Shown: positions 12,096 to 21,900 of the stretch, piece after piece
Layout of the letters: each line of letters begins with the position of its first letter
Position numbering within the stretch: position 1 is the stretch's first letter
Source of the DNA: Rapana venosa
Taxonomy: Eukaryota; Mollusca; Gastropoda; Neogastropoda; Muricidae
Reading direction: 5' to 3'
Length of the DNA stretch: 64,000 nucleotides
Assembly: GCA_028751875.1 (NCBI GenBank)
Contig: CM054140.1
Coordinates: 52,605,049 to 52,669,048 of the forward strand
Notes under the pieces: generated by a model
Seen by the model: only the letters and a program-made list of their open reading frames with translations
What the model was told of the DNA's origin: nothing
Databases searched by the model: none
Program-made: the position numbers and the translations under genes

Positions 12096-12770
12096 GGGTT
12101 TAAGATTAAAAAAAATTTTTAATTAAAATTAATTTTTTTTATTTAAAATTATTAAAAAAAATTAAAAAATTTCCCCCCGGGGTGTGGGCCCAACGGCCCG
12201 GGAACTATTTTTAACCCCAAAAAACAAAAAAAAATTTTTCCCTTGTTGTGTTTGGAAAATGTTTTAAAAAATTTTTCCCTTTTTTTTTTAAAAAAAAAAA
12301 GTTGGGGTTTTTTTTAAAAGGAAAAACCCTTTTTCCAATTTTGTTTTTTTGGGGGTTTGGTAGGTTTTGTTCCGGGGGGGAATTTTTTTTGTTTTGGTTG
12401 TTTTTCCCAAAAAAAAGCTTTTTGGGGTTAAGGCCCTCTTGTTTTTAGGGAGGTTTTAAAAGGGGGCATTTTTAACCTTTTTTTTAATTTTAAAACCAAG
12501 TTGGTTTTTTTCTTTTGGGGGGATTTTTTTTTGCAAAAACCCCCTTTAGTCTCCCCGCTTTTGAAAAGGTTTTTATTTTTTGGCCCCTTTTTAAAAAACT
12601 GTTTTGGTGGGTTTTATTTTTCTTTTGTTTTAATTTAAAATTTTTTTTTTTTTCTTTTTTTTCCCCTGGGGGGACTGTTTATTTTGGGCCCAAAACAAAG
12701 GAAAAATTGTTTTTTGTTTTTTTCAAAATTCCTTTTAAAGGGGCAGTTAAAAAAGGTCTTTTTTGAAAAT
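12096..12770. other. Low-quality homopolymer-rich patch
   Basis: The sequence becomes runs of T, A, G and C (TTTTTTTT, GGGGGG, CCCCC) with little else. It replaces the stretch between the SINE tail and the capsid gene. From about 12,770 it aligns again with the reverse complement of the inverted Polinton (near 59,540). Long reading frames here are artefacts of base composition. I read it as failed consensus, not biology. Confidence 0.7.
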
Positions 12771-12988
12771 TCTTTGGCGTTTTGGGGTTGTCCCAAAACT
12801 TGTGTGAAAATCTTTTAAAAATGCTTCTAATAATTTTTCTTCTTTACTGAATGCAAAAGGGGGGCTACAGAGGGTGCCCTTTAACCCATATCATCAAACT
12901 GGGGGTAAAAAACATCATCCATATTTTATATCATAAATCTTCCATTATTCTATTTTTTTTTTTTTATTTTGCAAATTATAGAAAAAAG

Positions 12989-14287
12989 ATGGCGCAACCA
13001 AACTTTGGACAATCCCTTGATCCATACAGACGTTTTAAAATATCCCTTAGGCATTAAAGGAAACAGACAGAACAATCGTTCTATTTACAAACAACCCCTC
13101 CACTATTGATGAAAAACAGATCTGACTGTTAGTTTCCTAATTTAGGAAAAGATGATGTCATTGTTCCCAGGCACAACTAGGCTTAGGCTTTTCAGATTGA
13201 ACTAGATTTCAGAAGATGATCCAAACAAGAAGATGTGGTAAGCCAACTGGTAGGGCTTATTATTAAAAAAGATTAGTGTCCATCTAGAAGGCAGAGAAAG
13301 TACTATCATTACACAATCGACATATTCTTGATCTATACTGATTTATGGATGACAAGAGAAAAAGAGATGATCTTATTTACAGGGCATACAGGATTGATGA
13401 GGGGACGTAAAACACAGAGTAGGTTTCTGCTGATAAGGGAAACAGGATAAAAGATGCTGCATAGCATAAAGCTATTGTAACAGGTTTTGTATTCCTCTGA
13501 CTTGAACTGCTCAGCCTCTCACATGTTACTATCAGGCGCACTCAGAAGACAGACTTGTCCTAATGAGCAGACCTTTAATGACAGTGCTCGTGTATTACAT
13601 CCACTGACGCTTGACGCAAAGTACAAAATATCTGTATATTCCTTTAGAGTATGATGTTGTCATCACCCAGAGCTTGCACGCTTGATTGCACAGCAATATC
13701 AGTCAAGGCTTGCTTCTATTTATGAAAAGAGGCTTAAACCATAGTAAACATTAATGAAGAGTAAAGCCGATACTGTGTGGAACATAAATCCTGAACAATC
13801 CCGGCAAGATCATTAAAAGGAATATTAAATGCTGTTAGAAAGAACCAGCCACCCCCTTTTCCAGATTAAGTGAGAGGTTCCATTAATTCCCGGTATTAAA
13901 CCATTTATTCATGTTACTATAGAAGGGGGCAACCAAATCAAGTCTATGCCTCGCTATTTACCATTTCACGCTTGATGAGGTAAGAAATACTTTTGTTTCT
14001 GGTCAACACAATGATACCACTACTGGTGTTACAAGCAAATCTTTCATCAACATGATGTTAGCTTCATGAATACCTAACATCTAAATATGATGTGGGTTGA
14101 CTTAGATCAACAGAATGATGATAAGCTGCATGGTTCAGAGACGCATTGAAAACGGCTCAGAAGGATAACTTACAAAAAGAGAAAGAGCAAGAAAATGGAT
14201 GAGCCCATAAAAATATATCTATTTGTAAAGTGATGGATGCACAGCTCAACATGAAAGGAAATAGACTAAAGAATATTGTTTCAACTA
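12989..14287 (+). pseudogene. Polinton major capsid protein (double jelly-roll type), frameshifted
   Basis: Start ATG at 12,989 (MAQPNFGQSLDPYRRFKI), preceded by AT-rich sequence. The expected order of this conserved Polinton protein can be followed through several frames: N-terminal FGQSLDPYRRFK, a segment reading IPLDFELLSSHM-like (about 13,490-13,530), a segment reading LARLIAQQYQS (about 13,675-13,710), and the C-terminal MDAQLNMKGNR at 14,233. Capsid protein genes in Polintons support the idea that they can form virions. The length (about 430 codons) is in the family range. Many indels and stops make it a pseudogene as assembled. A second, inverted copy with the same breaks-rich character is at 58,080-59,347. 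The packaging ATPase follows without a gap. Confidence 0.8.
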
Positions 14288-14875
14288 AGGACCAGCTTAA
14301 GTTTTTTGCTACCAAAAGAAGCACACTGCTCTCTAATATGTGGGCAGACTGGCTGTGGCAAGAACTGTATTTGTTTTTAGATTTATTACAAACATGTAAT
14401 CAAAAATCATTTCGAGTTCATTGTTATATCTCTTCCAACATTGCAACAACAATAAATCATACAGATGAGAGAAAATTTATTTGGACAGATGAGAATATAA
14501 TTATAGACAATCCCTCTGACAGGCTAAGCGAGTGTTTTAAATACTATTACAGGCTCTTTGAAAATAGGCAGACCCTTTCTAATAGACGACTGCTCAGCAG
14601 AAGCGTGACAATGTTAAGAAAAAGGAATAGTTTTGTCCCAAGCTCGTTTCAGTGGGAGACATGCACAGATATCTGTTTGGTTGCTGACACAAAAATATAA
14701 TAGCATATTAAAAATATTACCATGACAATCAAAGTCTTGTAATTTTTCACATGAAAGACAGAGATGGGTTTAATAATAATCCTTCGGGAGAATGATGTTA
14801 TTACAGAACGGAAAGAAAAGAAGAAAGAATAAAACTAAAACTGAGAAACTCAAACATATAAACTAAACTCAAAAC
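14288..14875 (+). pseudogene. Polinton packaging ATPase (FtsK/HerA type), frameshifted, start codon lost
   Basis: Directly follows the capsid gene. A P-loop (CGQTGCGK) is readable at about 14,352-14,378, but one inserted base after the Lys shifts the frame before the expected Thr. Further on come FIWTDENIIIDNPSDRLSEC (14,476-14,535) and, in a shifted frame, an IDDCSAE Walker-B-like segment and GRHAQISVWLLTQ sensor segment (about 14,660-14,695). The ATG present in the inverted copy (at 58,079) is AGG here. In Polintons and related viruses this ATPase drives genome packaging. It is broken in this copy. Confidence 0.8.
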
Positions 14876-14924
14876 GACCAGCCGACTAAATACTGTGTAG
14901 TGTAAAACCCAATAGCTTATTTTT

Positions 14925-15430
14925 TAAACACACACACAAGAACATGCAGACAGCCAGACACACAACATACACACATACACTCTCACACACAACCACACAT
15001 AATATGTCCTGTGCTCTCAGGGGTAGGCCTACTGCTGTGTGTTGTATTGGCAACATGCCACAATCTTTTGCTAACACAGGCGCAAAATGGGAGTGGCTAA
15101 GTAAGTATTGCACCATCAGATAGGAAGGTTTATATTTATTAATTTTCACTCTTTCTATTGCCCTTCGGGCAGCCCAGTGGGGAAGTCCGAATGCGTTAGA
15201 CTGGGCAGGCAGGCAGAGCAGGCAGGCACGGGTTCGAACCCCGGTAGGGTAGCAGTAGGCTACAGGTCCTATATTTATATATTTATGTGTTGTGTTGTGT
15301 GTACTATGTTTGTGCTGTTAAGTGTTTGTGTGTTATGTCCTGTTTGTACTATGTTGTGTTGTGTGAGTGTGTATTATGTTGTCCTGTTATGTGTTGTGAA
15401 TGCGTGTGGTGTGTGAATGCGTGTGTCGGC
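14925..15430. repeat. AC-rich then GT-rich low-complexity sequence with tRNA-like piece
   Basis: 14,929-15,000 is an imperfect CA/CACACA tract and 15,285-15,430 an imperfect TGTGTTG/GTGTG tract. Both lie between the ATPase and the right terminal repeat and may be post-insertion additions. The open frames across them are composition artefacts. Confidence 0.6.
15168..15262 (+). mobile_element. tRNA-related SINE head or tRNA-like fragment
   Basis: A perfect pol III B box, GGTTCGAACCC, sits at 15,231-15,241 after GCAGCCCAGTGGGGAAGTCC, which resembles a weak A-box region. GGCAGGCAGGCAG has expanded where the anticodon arm would be, and there is no proper acceptor stem, so this is not a functional tRNA gene. 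Confidence 0.45.
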
Positions 15431-15454
15431 ATTCCAACAGTCGTGAATGCCGGA

Positions 15455-15539
15455 AATCTTCTCCGCTACCCAAAGCTCCGTTGCAGTGCCCTCCAAATTG
15501 CTCTCCTTCTGTAACGGAGCCTGGGTAGCGGAGAAGGTT
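15455..15539. repeat. Imperfect inverted repeat, about 30-bp arms
   Basis: CTTCTCCGCTACCC...CTCCGTTGCAG (15,457-15,486) pairs with CTGTAACGGAG...GGGTAGCGGAGAAG (15,509-15,537) around a loop of about 22 bases. It lies just inside the right terminal repeat. It could be a small MITE or a structured element end. Confidence 0.6.
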
Positions 15540-15762
15540 TTGCACTTTTTTTCTTTTTTTTAAAAATAAAAAAATTCAGCATAAATCAAATAATAAAGAA
15601 GAAGTATTAGTTTATTTTTTTTTAGTGTTGTATTAGTTCTTGACAAGATATTGTTTAGCAAAAAATCCCATAATTTTATATTACCCATCAAAAATAAAAT
15701 AGGAACATTTTCATTTAAATAAGTTCTTAACAAAATATTTCATTAGTTATTAATAAGTTGTT

Positions 15763-16031
15763 GATAAAGTTCTTGACAAGTTCTTGATAAGATACTGTTT
15801 AAGCATAAATTCCCAGAATTTTATAGTTTTACCCATCAAAAATAAATTAGTATTACTTTCAGTTTTAGTAGAGAGATAGGGTAAAAGCCGAGTCAAGGTA
15901 AACTGCTTAGTTTTTATATAAAACTATGCAAGTTTTTGGTCTGATGAGGCGAAGTCGAATCGGGCCAAAAGTTGCCTGGTTTTGGATAAACAGTAAGTGG
16001 TTGAGCTTGACTGGGCTTTTACCCTATCTCT
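15763..16031 (-). repeat. Right terminal inverted repeat of the Polinton, with outer palindrome
   Basis: Reverse complement of 413-680. The outer 160 bp (15,872-16,031) again form a long hairpin beginning AGAGATAGGGTAAAAGCCGA and ending in its imperfect complement CCCTATCTCT. Inside it (15,600-15,760) a second, diverged copy of the inner repeat (TTACCCATCAAAAATAAAAT) shows an internal duplication. The element ends at 16,031. Confidence 0.85.
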
Positions 16032-16294
16032 GACAGAGAAAAACGATAGGAAGACAACATCAGAGTGAGTGGAAATGGTTTACTACCGAAAGTAGAGAAC
16101 CACAGGGAGTGGAGGAAGTTGGTTGAAAAATCTTCACTGGTGCCCTACGACTAGACCACAGGACCAGGGGACAGGTGAAGGTGAAGGAAGAAAGTGTATA
16201 TTTCTCCTCGAAGCCTGTTACCCGAACCCTAGTTATTTACAGTCTCTATGCATGAGTTGTGCTTACAAGCAAGCAAGCAATCACGTGCGTGTTT
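16032..16294. other. Right flank of the Polinton, nothing recognised
   Basis: No gene or repeat seen. The first bases (GACAGAGAAAAACG) do not resume the integrase sequence left at 412, so this is not the other side of a simple nested insertion. Confidence 0.5.
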
Positions 16295-16320
16295 GCGTGT
16301 GTGCGTGCGCGCGCGCGCGC

Positions 16321-16378
<58 letters not shown>

Positions 16379-16382
16379 GTGT
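16295..16382. repeat. (GT)n microsatellite with GC run
   Basis: GTGCGTGCGCGCGCGC passing into (GT)n with one TTT interruption. Confidence 0.9.
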
Positions 16383-16400
16383 TTTATTTTAATTTCTATT

Positions 16401-16540
16401 TCATTCTTTTATTTTATCCTTTTTTTTCGAGGATAATGGAATGAGTAGAACTCATGTGCTTTTTCCATCCAGTCTCTGTGTGTATGCAGTTTTGAACATT
16501 TTGTCATACGTTCCCACCGGCACACAATGGCGTACTCTCT
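16401..16540 (-). mobile_element. SINE-B 3' fragment, ends in TC repeat
   Basis: Shares TCGAGGATAATGGAAT, CTCATGTGCTTTTT, CCAGTC, CACCGGCACACAATGG and CGTACTC with the full copy at 23,272-23,612. The 3' tail is at the low-coordinate end. The 5' side stops where a TC microsatellite begins. Confidence 0.75.
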
Positions 16541-16657
16541 TTCTCTCTCTCTCTCTCATTACTATCTAGGGAAAGAAAAAGACTTTGATATTGGCTTTTT
16601 CTCTCTTCTCATCTAGATCTATCTCCCCAACTTTGGGGAAAGACAAATTTGACTGTG

Positions 16658-16661
<4 letters not shown>

Positions 16662-16722
<61 letters not shown>
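16662..16722. repeat. (TC)n microsatellite
   Basis: About 30 perfect TC units. They read as a Leu/Ser repeat in the overlapping open frame. Confidence 0.95.
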
Positions 16723-16725
<3 letters not shown>

Positions 16726-16990
16726 AATAATAATCTTAATAGATACAGCAACAACTACCAAGATAAAAACTGTTTTTTGTGCAGAAATGTTATTGAAGAT
16801 GAGTACCATCTCATATACATTTGTTCATTATATGCAGATCTCCGAACAATTTACCTGAAAGATTTTATTCACGTGCCTATTCCTTTTCTTCTTCAGGCAC
16901 ATAGTAAACATCATGCAATGCAGCTAGCAAAGTTTTGGTTCTATGCGGTTCAAAGAAGAAAGACAATGGCAGAACTTATTTCATCTTAGT
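16726..16990 (+). pseudogene. Non-LTR retrotransposon ORF2 C-terminal remnant (CxxC...H...C)
   Basis: After the TC repeat an open frame reads NCFLCRNVIEDEYHLIYICSL... and ends with MAELISS at 16,989. The C-x2-C-x7-H-x4-C spacing is the C-terminal cysteine/histidine motif found after the reverse transcriptase in many LINE ORF2 proteins. About 85 codons survive. The upstream part is missing, replaced by the TC microsatellite, so the copy is 5'-truncated. Which LINE clade it belongs to cannot be told from this piece. Confidence 0.6.
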
Positions 16991-17069
16991 ATTAGATATC
17001 AATGCCTTCAGTGTAAAGGCAGATTTGTGTCTAATGTGTATTTTTGCTTTACTTTTAAATTGAGAGAAA

Positions 17070-17220
17070 GAGAGACAGACAGACAGACAGACAAGACAGA
17101 CAGACAGACAACAAGCCAGCAAGAGACGCCAAATTTGTATTTCCACATACAGGGAGATAGATCTAAATGACAAGTTAAAGCAATGTCAATGTCCTTTTCC
17201 CGCCCCCCACCCCCACCAAA

Positions 17221-17281
<61 letters not shown>

Positions 17282-17535
17282 AGAGAGAAATTTTGTATTT
17301 CACATTCAGAGAGATAAATCTACAGCTACATAAATTAAAGCCAATATCAAAGTCGCCCCCTCCCCCCTCAAAGATCTACATTGAGAGGGGGTAAAGAGGG
17401 GGGGGGGGTCAAATTTGTATTTCCACATTTAGAGAGATAGATCTAGATTTAGATGATAGGTTAAAGCCAATGTCAAAGTCTTGCTTCCCTCCCCCCTTTT
17501 TATTGTTTATTTTTAGATCATACATTGAGAGAGAG
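17070..17535. repeat. GACA and GA microsatellites inside three diverged copies of a short unit
   Basis: A unit reading TTTGTATTTCCACAT...AGAGAGATAGATCT...AAAGCCAATGTCAAAGTC recurs at 17,131-17,200, 17,289-17,360 and 17,411-17,480, separated by C-rich and GA-rich tracts. 16,575-16,650 carries the same unit in the opposite orientation. GACA runs lie at 17,075-17,112 and 17,578-17,601, and (GA)n at 17,227-17,287. Confidence 0.7.
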
Positions 17536-17601
17536 AGAAGTGGGGCGGGGGTCTTTCTTTCCCTCAATAGTATAATGAGAGACAGACAGACAGACAGACA
17601 G

Positions 17602-18255
17602 ATGGAAGTCTTTCTGACGATTTTCATCTGGTACAACCTCCTGGTGATGCTTTAAATGCTGTTCTGTAATTACGGCATCCTCCTTTAGTGAAGGCATTGT
17701 TCTTGCCACTGCATGCCATGATCGCTGTTCTCAAGCCCTGGCTAGGCCTACTTGTCTTGCCAGATCTACCAGCTCCAAACCAACCTGCTGGAACACAGCC
17801 TCTGCTATCTCCTCAATGATCTCTGTGCCAATCACGTCACATGTTTCCAGTGTACAAGGCTTCTTGGAAAATGACGTAAGGGAAAAGGACAACAGAGCAG
17901 GACGAGCCTGCTTTAGTAGGCTCTTTTAGTGGGCGGGAATCAGAAAATCTTGCCATCCCTGGGGTAGCCTACCAACGTAATGACCGCCCTAGAACTGACA
18001 AGGATGAACTACAGTTTCTGTGATTGGTGAAAAGTGAGGTGCTTAGCCAATCAGGAGCATCAACAGAGAACTTCTGCAGAAGTAGGGCTTAATTTTAGAG
18101 ATTATACAAACGGGAGTGGCCATGGTGCACTGTTTGTTCAGAAACGCACTGTCCAGGATTTTTTGGCGTCCCTTAGGGCGCACTGCCCACATCGTTTTGC
18201 AGCAATTTTTCAAAAAATGCAGGAATCCCGCAAAGGCGCACCCTAGAATCAACAC
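17602..18255. other. Unassigned single-copy-looking DNA
   Basis: No known gene recognised. On the minus strand 17,860-17,610 is largely open in pieces (MARTMPSLKEDAVITEQHLK) but too short to assign. 17,990-18,240 is also unassigned. Confidence 0.4.
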
Positions 18256-18261
18256 TGTGAG

Positions 18262-18314
18262 TGTTGTGTGTGTGTGTGTGTGTGCGCGCGCGCGCGTGTG
18301 TGCGTGTGTGTGCA
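18262..18314. repeat. (GT)n with (GC)n microsatellite
   Basis: GTGTGTGTGTGTGCGCGCGCGCGCGTGTG and extension. Overlapping reading frames are artefacts. Confidence 0.9.
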
Positions 18315-18391
18315 TTTTGAAACGAAGGCTTGTACTTCCAGTTTTTATTAGGAGAAAAACTTCCGCTTTCCTGATAATTTAAAAAACCCAA

Positions 18392-18881
18392 ATTCAGCTG
18401 TGCTGATGCATCTATCAGACCAGGAAGAAGGAATAATTACATTCAGCTGTACTGATGCATCTATCAAAGCAGGAAGAAGGAAAGATTACATTCAGCTGTA
18501 CTCTGCATCTATCAAAGCAGGAAGAAGGAAAGATTACATTCAGCTGTACTGATGCATCTATCAAAACAGGTAGAAGGAATGATTACATTCAGCTGTACTG
18601 ATGCATCTATCAAAGCAGGAAGAAGGAAAGATTACATTCAGCTGTACTCATGCATCTATCAAAGCAGGTAGAAGGAATGATTACATTCAGCTGTACTCAT
18701 GCATCTATCAGAGCATGTAGAAGGAATGATTACATTCAGCTGTACTGATGCATCTATCAGAGCAGGTAGAAGGAATGATTACATTCAGCTGTACTCATGC
18801 ATCTATCAGAGCATGTAGAAGGAATGATTACATTCAGCTGTACTGATGCATCTATCAGAGCAGGTAGAAGGAATGATTACA
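18392..18881. repeat. 49-bp minisatellite, about 10 copies
   Basis: Head-to-tail units beginning ATTCAGCTGTACTGATGCAT and ending AGAAGGAATGATTAC. Variants alternate between GCAGGTAG, GCAGGAAG and GCATGTAG, and between ACTGATGC and ACTCATGC. Near the 3' end the pattern of variants repeats with a two-unit period, which suggests that later expansion copied dimers. The 49-bp unit is not a multiple of three, so it is not a coding repeat. Confidence 0.95.
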
Positions 18882-19839
18882 TTATTAGAGTAATCAGGAA
18901 ATCAACAGAAAGAAACCACCCCAAAACCGTATTTGTTATGGAAGAAAAACGATTAGCTACTGTCACTTCCCCACCCACCCCCCAAGTAGGGGCCACACCC
19001 AATGAATTTGCATGACCTCCACTCATTGTCACAATGCAAATGCAATTGTAAAGAACAGCAAACACCATGGTCCTAGGAGTGTAGGACTACAAGTCAACTT
19101 TGGTCATAAATCAGCGCAAAGTGGAAGTCTATTCTCATGGTTTGACGAACAGCCAGGAGCTGCACAGAAACAGTTCAGTTAACAGATTTTGTTCATATAT
19201 GAACACAGGCTTGTTCATGATATTTGGGTATTTCATAGGCGCTGTTTTCTAAGAAAGCAGGAGAGGAAGACCAAGAAAGAAGAACAAAACAAAGAGTTAA
19301 ACAGACAAACAGAAAGGCAGACAGAAAGACAGAATATAAAGACAGGAATAAACATACAGATCAGAGGAAAATAAAATAGAAAGATAAGTACAAAAAGAAG
19401 ATAGAAAAGCGAGAGAAAGAGAGAATGAAGATAACAAAATAAAAGGAAAAGAAAGAAAGAAGAAACGGAGCTCACCAGGTCTTTGCGAAAAAGAGGGAAA
19501 ACCAATAAACAAATAAGGAAATAAACAGACAAGTGAATAAATTAATAAATACATACATAGGTTAAAAAAAAGTATATGCACAGGTTCAACATATTGACAA
19601 ACACATCCACTTTGTATTATTCTAAATTATTAACATACCAGTACACAGACAACAATTAACGGCAAGCTATTAACAGCAAGCTAGACGATAAACATTTCAC
19701 ACAAATTATCAAAGTTGGCAATTACTTAAAAACAATTATATAGAGGGAGGCAAAGTTACATATATACGCTATAGAGAAAAGTCCTCCCAACTACCCCAAA
19801 CCCTCCTCCTCCTTCATATTAATCCTCTACCTTTTTCAG
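18882..19839. other. No gene seen; purine-rich AGAC/AGAA tract
   Basis: 19,256-19,510 is strongly purine-rich on the plus strand with AACAGAAAGGCAGACAGAAAG repeats. It gives long but meaningless minus-strand frames. The rest looks like non-coding unique DNA. Confidence 0.6.
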
Positions 19840-19990
19840 TATTCCTCTATTTTTAGGATAATGGAATAAGCACTCATGTGTTTTTTTATATTCAGTCCCC
19901 GTGTGTATGCTATTTTGTAAATCTTGTCATCCGTTACCACCGGCACACAATGGCCTACTCTTCCGAAAAGTGGAACAGATGTAACGTATC
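19840..19990 (-). mobile_element. SINE-B fragment, 5' end replaced by GA/GACA repeat
   Basis: Carries GGATAATGGAATAAGCACTC, TCAGTCCCCGTGTGTATGC, CACCGGCACACAATGGCC and TACTCTTCCGAAAAG as in the full copy at 23,272-23,612. It is cut after GGAACAGATGTAACG and runs into GA/GACA repeats (19,991-20,058) and a short GACAAT run (20,062-20,085). Confidence 0.8.
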
Positions 19991-20025
<35 letters not shown>

Positions 20026-20089
20026 GAGACAGACAGACAGAGAGACAGACAAAGAGAGAGAATGACAATGACAATGACAAAGGTTTACT

Positions 20090-20458
20090 GTGATAAGCAA
20101 GATGCCCATACACAAGGGGACAGTGGGAGGGTACTGTGCACAAAACACATAGTATCATGAACTGAGAACTCAATGTCAGCCCAAATAATCGTCACGGCAT
20201 GGATTCCATAACATGGTTACAAGGTAGATTCAGATCCTTATTTTTTCATAAGCTTTTCATAGCCCTTACAATGGGGACTGTCAAGAAAGAGGAGTTTCCA
20301 CAAAACCCTACAAATCCAAAATCAGCATCTTACAACAGACTGGTCTGCAACAAGAAAACAAGGTCACAACGTTCCTGTTTTCTTTTTTTTGCATGGTCTG
20401 CGCAACTTTACACCGCTAACTCGTGATAAATTCGTGATATTCCATGTAGCATATAGCG

Positions 20459-20459
<1 letters not shown>
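20090..20459. other. No gene or repeat recognised
   Basis: Unique-looking DNA between two SINE fragments. A 75-codon frame at 20,199-20,426 has no recognisable features. Confidence 0.4.

Positions 20460-20540
<81 letters not shown>
20460..20540. repeat. (TC)n microsatellite
   Basis: Forty TC units, perfect, directly joined to a SINE-B body. Confidence 0.95.
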
Positions 20541-20542
<2 letters not shown>

Positions 20543-20706
20543 AAATGAGACTATAAACCGAGGCCCCGTGTGCGAACGCATGTAGAACATCTTGCGCACA
20601 CGTTAGATCCTGTTCCGCTTTTCGAAAGAGTAGGCCATTGTGTGCCGGTGGGAACAGATTACAAAATATACAAAACCGCATACACACGGGGACTGGATGT
20701 GTGAGG
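20541..20706 (+). mobile_element. SINE-B body fragment
   Basis: Plus-strand orientation: AATGAGACTATAAACCGAGGCC, ACATCTTGCGCACACGTTAG, GTTCCGCTTTTCGAAAGAGTAGG, CCATTGTGTGCCGGTGGGAACAG and GGGGACTGGATGT align with the full minus-strand copy at 23,272-23,612. The tRNA head is replaced by the TC microsatellite and the AT-rich 3' tail is missing. Confidence 0.85.
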
Positions 20707-20920
20707 CTGGGCCACTGGCTCCTGCTATCTTGTTCCACAAAAAACGTGAGGAAAGCAAAACTGGTGAGGACTCCCATGCGGCAGTCCATTTATAAAGATC
20801 ATTCTGTCTACAACCATATTTGTTGCTGTTGTTGTTACTGTTCAGTATATGTATTGTGCCCAGTCCCCTAGTGAATGGGCTTAACAACTTAAATCATAAT
20901 AAACTATTGTCATTCTCTCT

Positions 20921-21385
<465 letters not shown>

Positions 21386-21420
21386 AGCAAGAATCGAACT
21401 GTGTCCAACTATTACATGTA

Positions 21421-21900
21421 TCACATAGTCTGGCACTGATTCGACCTTTCAGTTATCAGCCTGGTGTTCTTCACAAACCAAAACAAATCTAGGGGGGGGG
21501 GGGGGGGGGAAGAGGTTGTTATCAGCAACAGTCTACTGAAAACGAAAGACAAGATCGTCAGTTTAAAGAACCATAGTGCCTGGATGCCTTTTACTAGTGT
21601 ACACCTGACGATGTCCTGGTTCCTGCGTGTGTCCCTTAGCTTCTTCTGCAAAGATCTATCTGTCAGTTCAGCAACGTAGTCCTTGATGACAACATCAGCA
21701 CTAATTCCAAGGGCCTGAACTTTCGCCAGATGATCGTCACAGTCCGAGGTTTCTGTTGCTAACACATCGGCAAGGTCAATGTTATGTTGCACGACAGCTT
21801 GCTTTTCATTCTCCGACTCTTTGAGGGTAATTGGTGAATGACGGATTTCACATGTACCTTCTTACCACAGTGTGTTGCTGGCATAAGGGCGTGTGTTAGT
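21421..21900 (-). CDS. Unassigned open reading frame, possible host exon or mobile-element remnant
   Basis: An open stretch from about 21,840 to 21,560 on the minus strand (initiating Met at 21,792: MQHNIDLADVLATETSDCDD) reads HLAKVQALGISADVVIKDYV and then ELTDRSLQKKLRDTRRNQDI. The composition is protein-like, not repeat-like, with predicted helical, charged segments. The frame continues past the best-looking part into a run of C (G on the plus strand, 21,492-21,509) that is certainly not coding. I do not recognise a family. It could be an exon or the gag/ORF1 remnant of an unidentified element. Confidence 0.3.

Larger units (their letters stand above)
413..16031 (+). mobile_element. Polinton/Maverick DNA element, TIR-bounded, degenerate
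   Basis: A 15.6-kb element within the usual 15-20 kb Polinton range. It starts 5'-AG and ends CT-3', and its inverted terminal repeats match over about 270 bp (413-680 against 15,763-16,031). In order it contains integrase (+), DNA polymerase B (-), a block of minus-strand ORF remnants, major capsid protein (+) and FtsK/HerA-type packaging ATPase (+). This gene set defines Polintons: self-replicating, virus-like transposons in which polymerase B copies the element by protein priming and integrase inserts it. Every gene has frameshifts or stops. I did not recognise an adenain-like protease. A SINE and an unreadable 0.7-kb patch lie inside. The flanks show no matching 6-bp target duplication (TAGGTA left, GACAGA right). 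Confidence 0.85.

Noticed and set aside
12248..12766. Phe/Leu/Lys-rich ORFs
   Set aside because: They lie in a homopolymer-rich, low-quality patch.
17518..17860. Host gene exon on the minus strand
   Set aside because: The open pieces are short, have no splice-site pattern I could defend, and match no family I know.
18392..18881. CRISPR-like array
   Set aside because: Units are contiguous 49-bp repeats without unique spacers, in eukaryotic repeat-rich DNA. It is a minisatellite.
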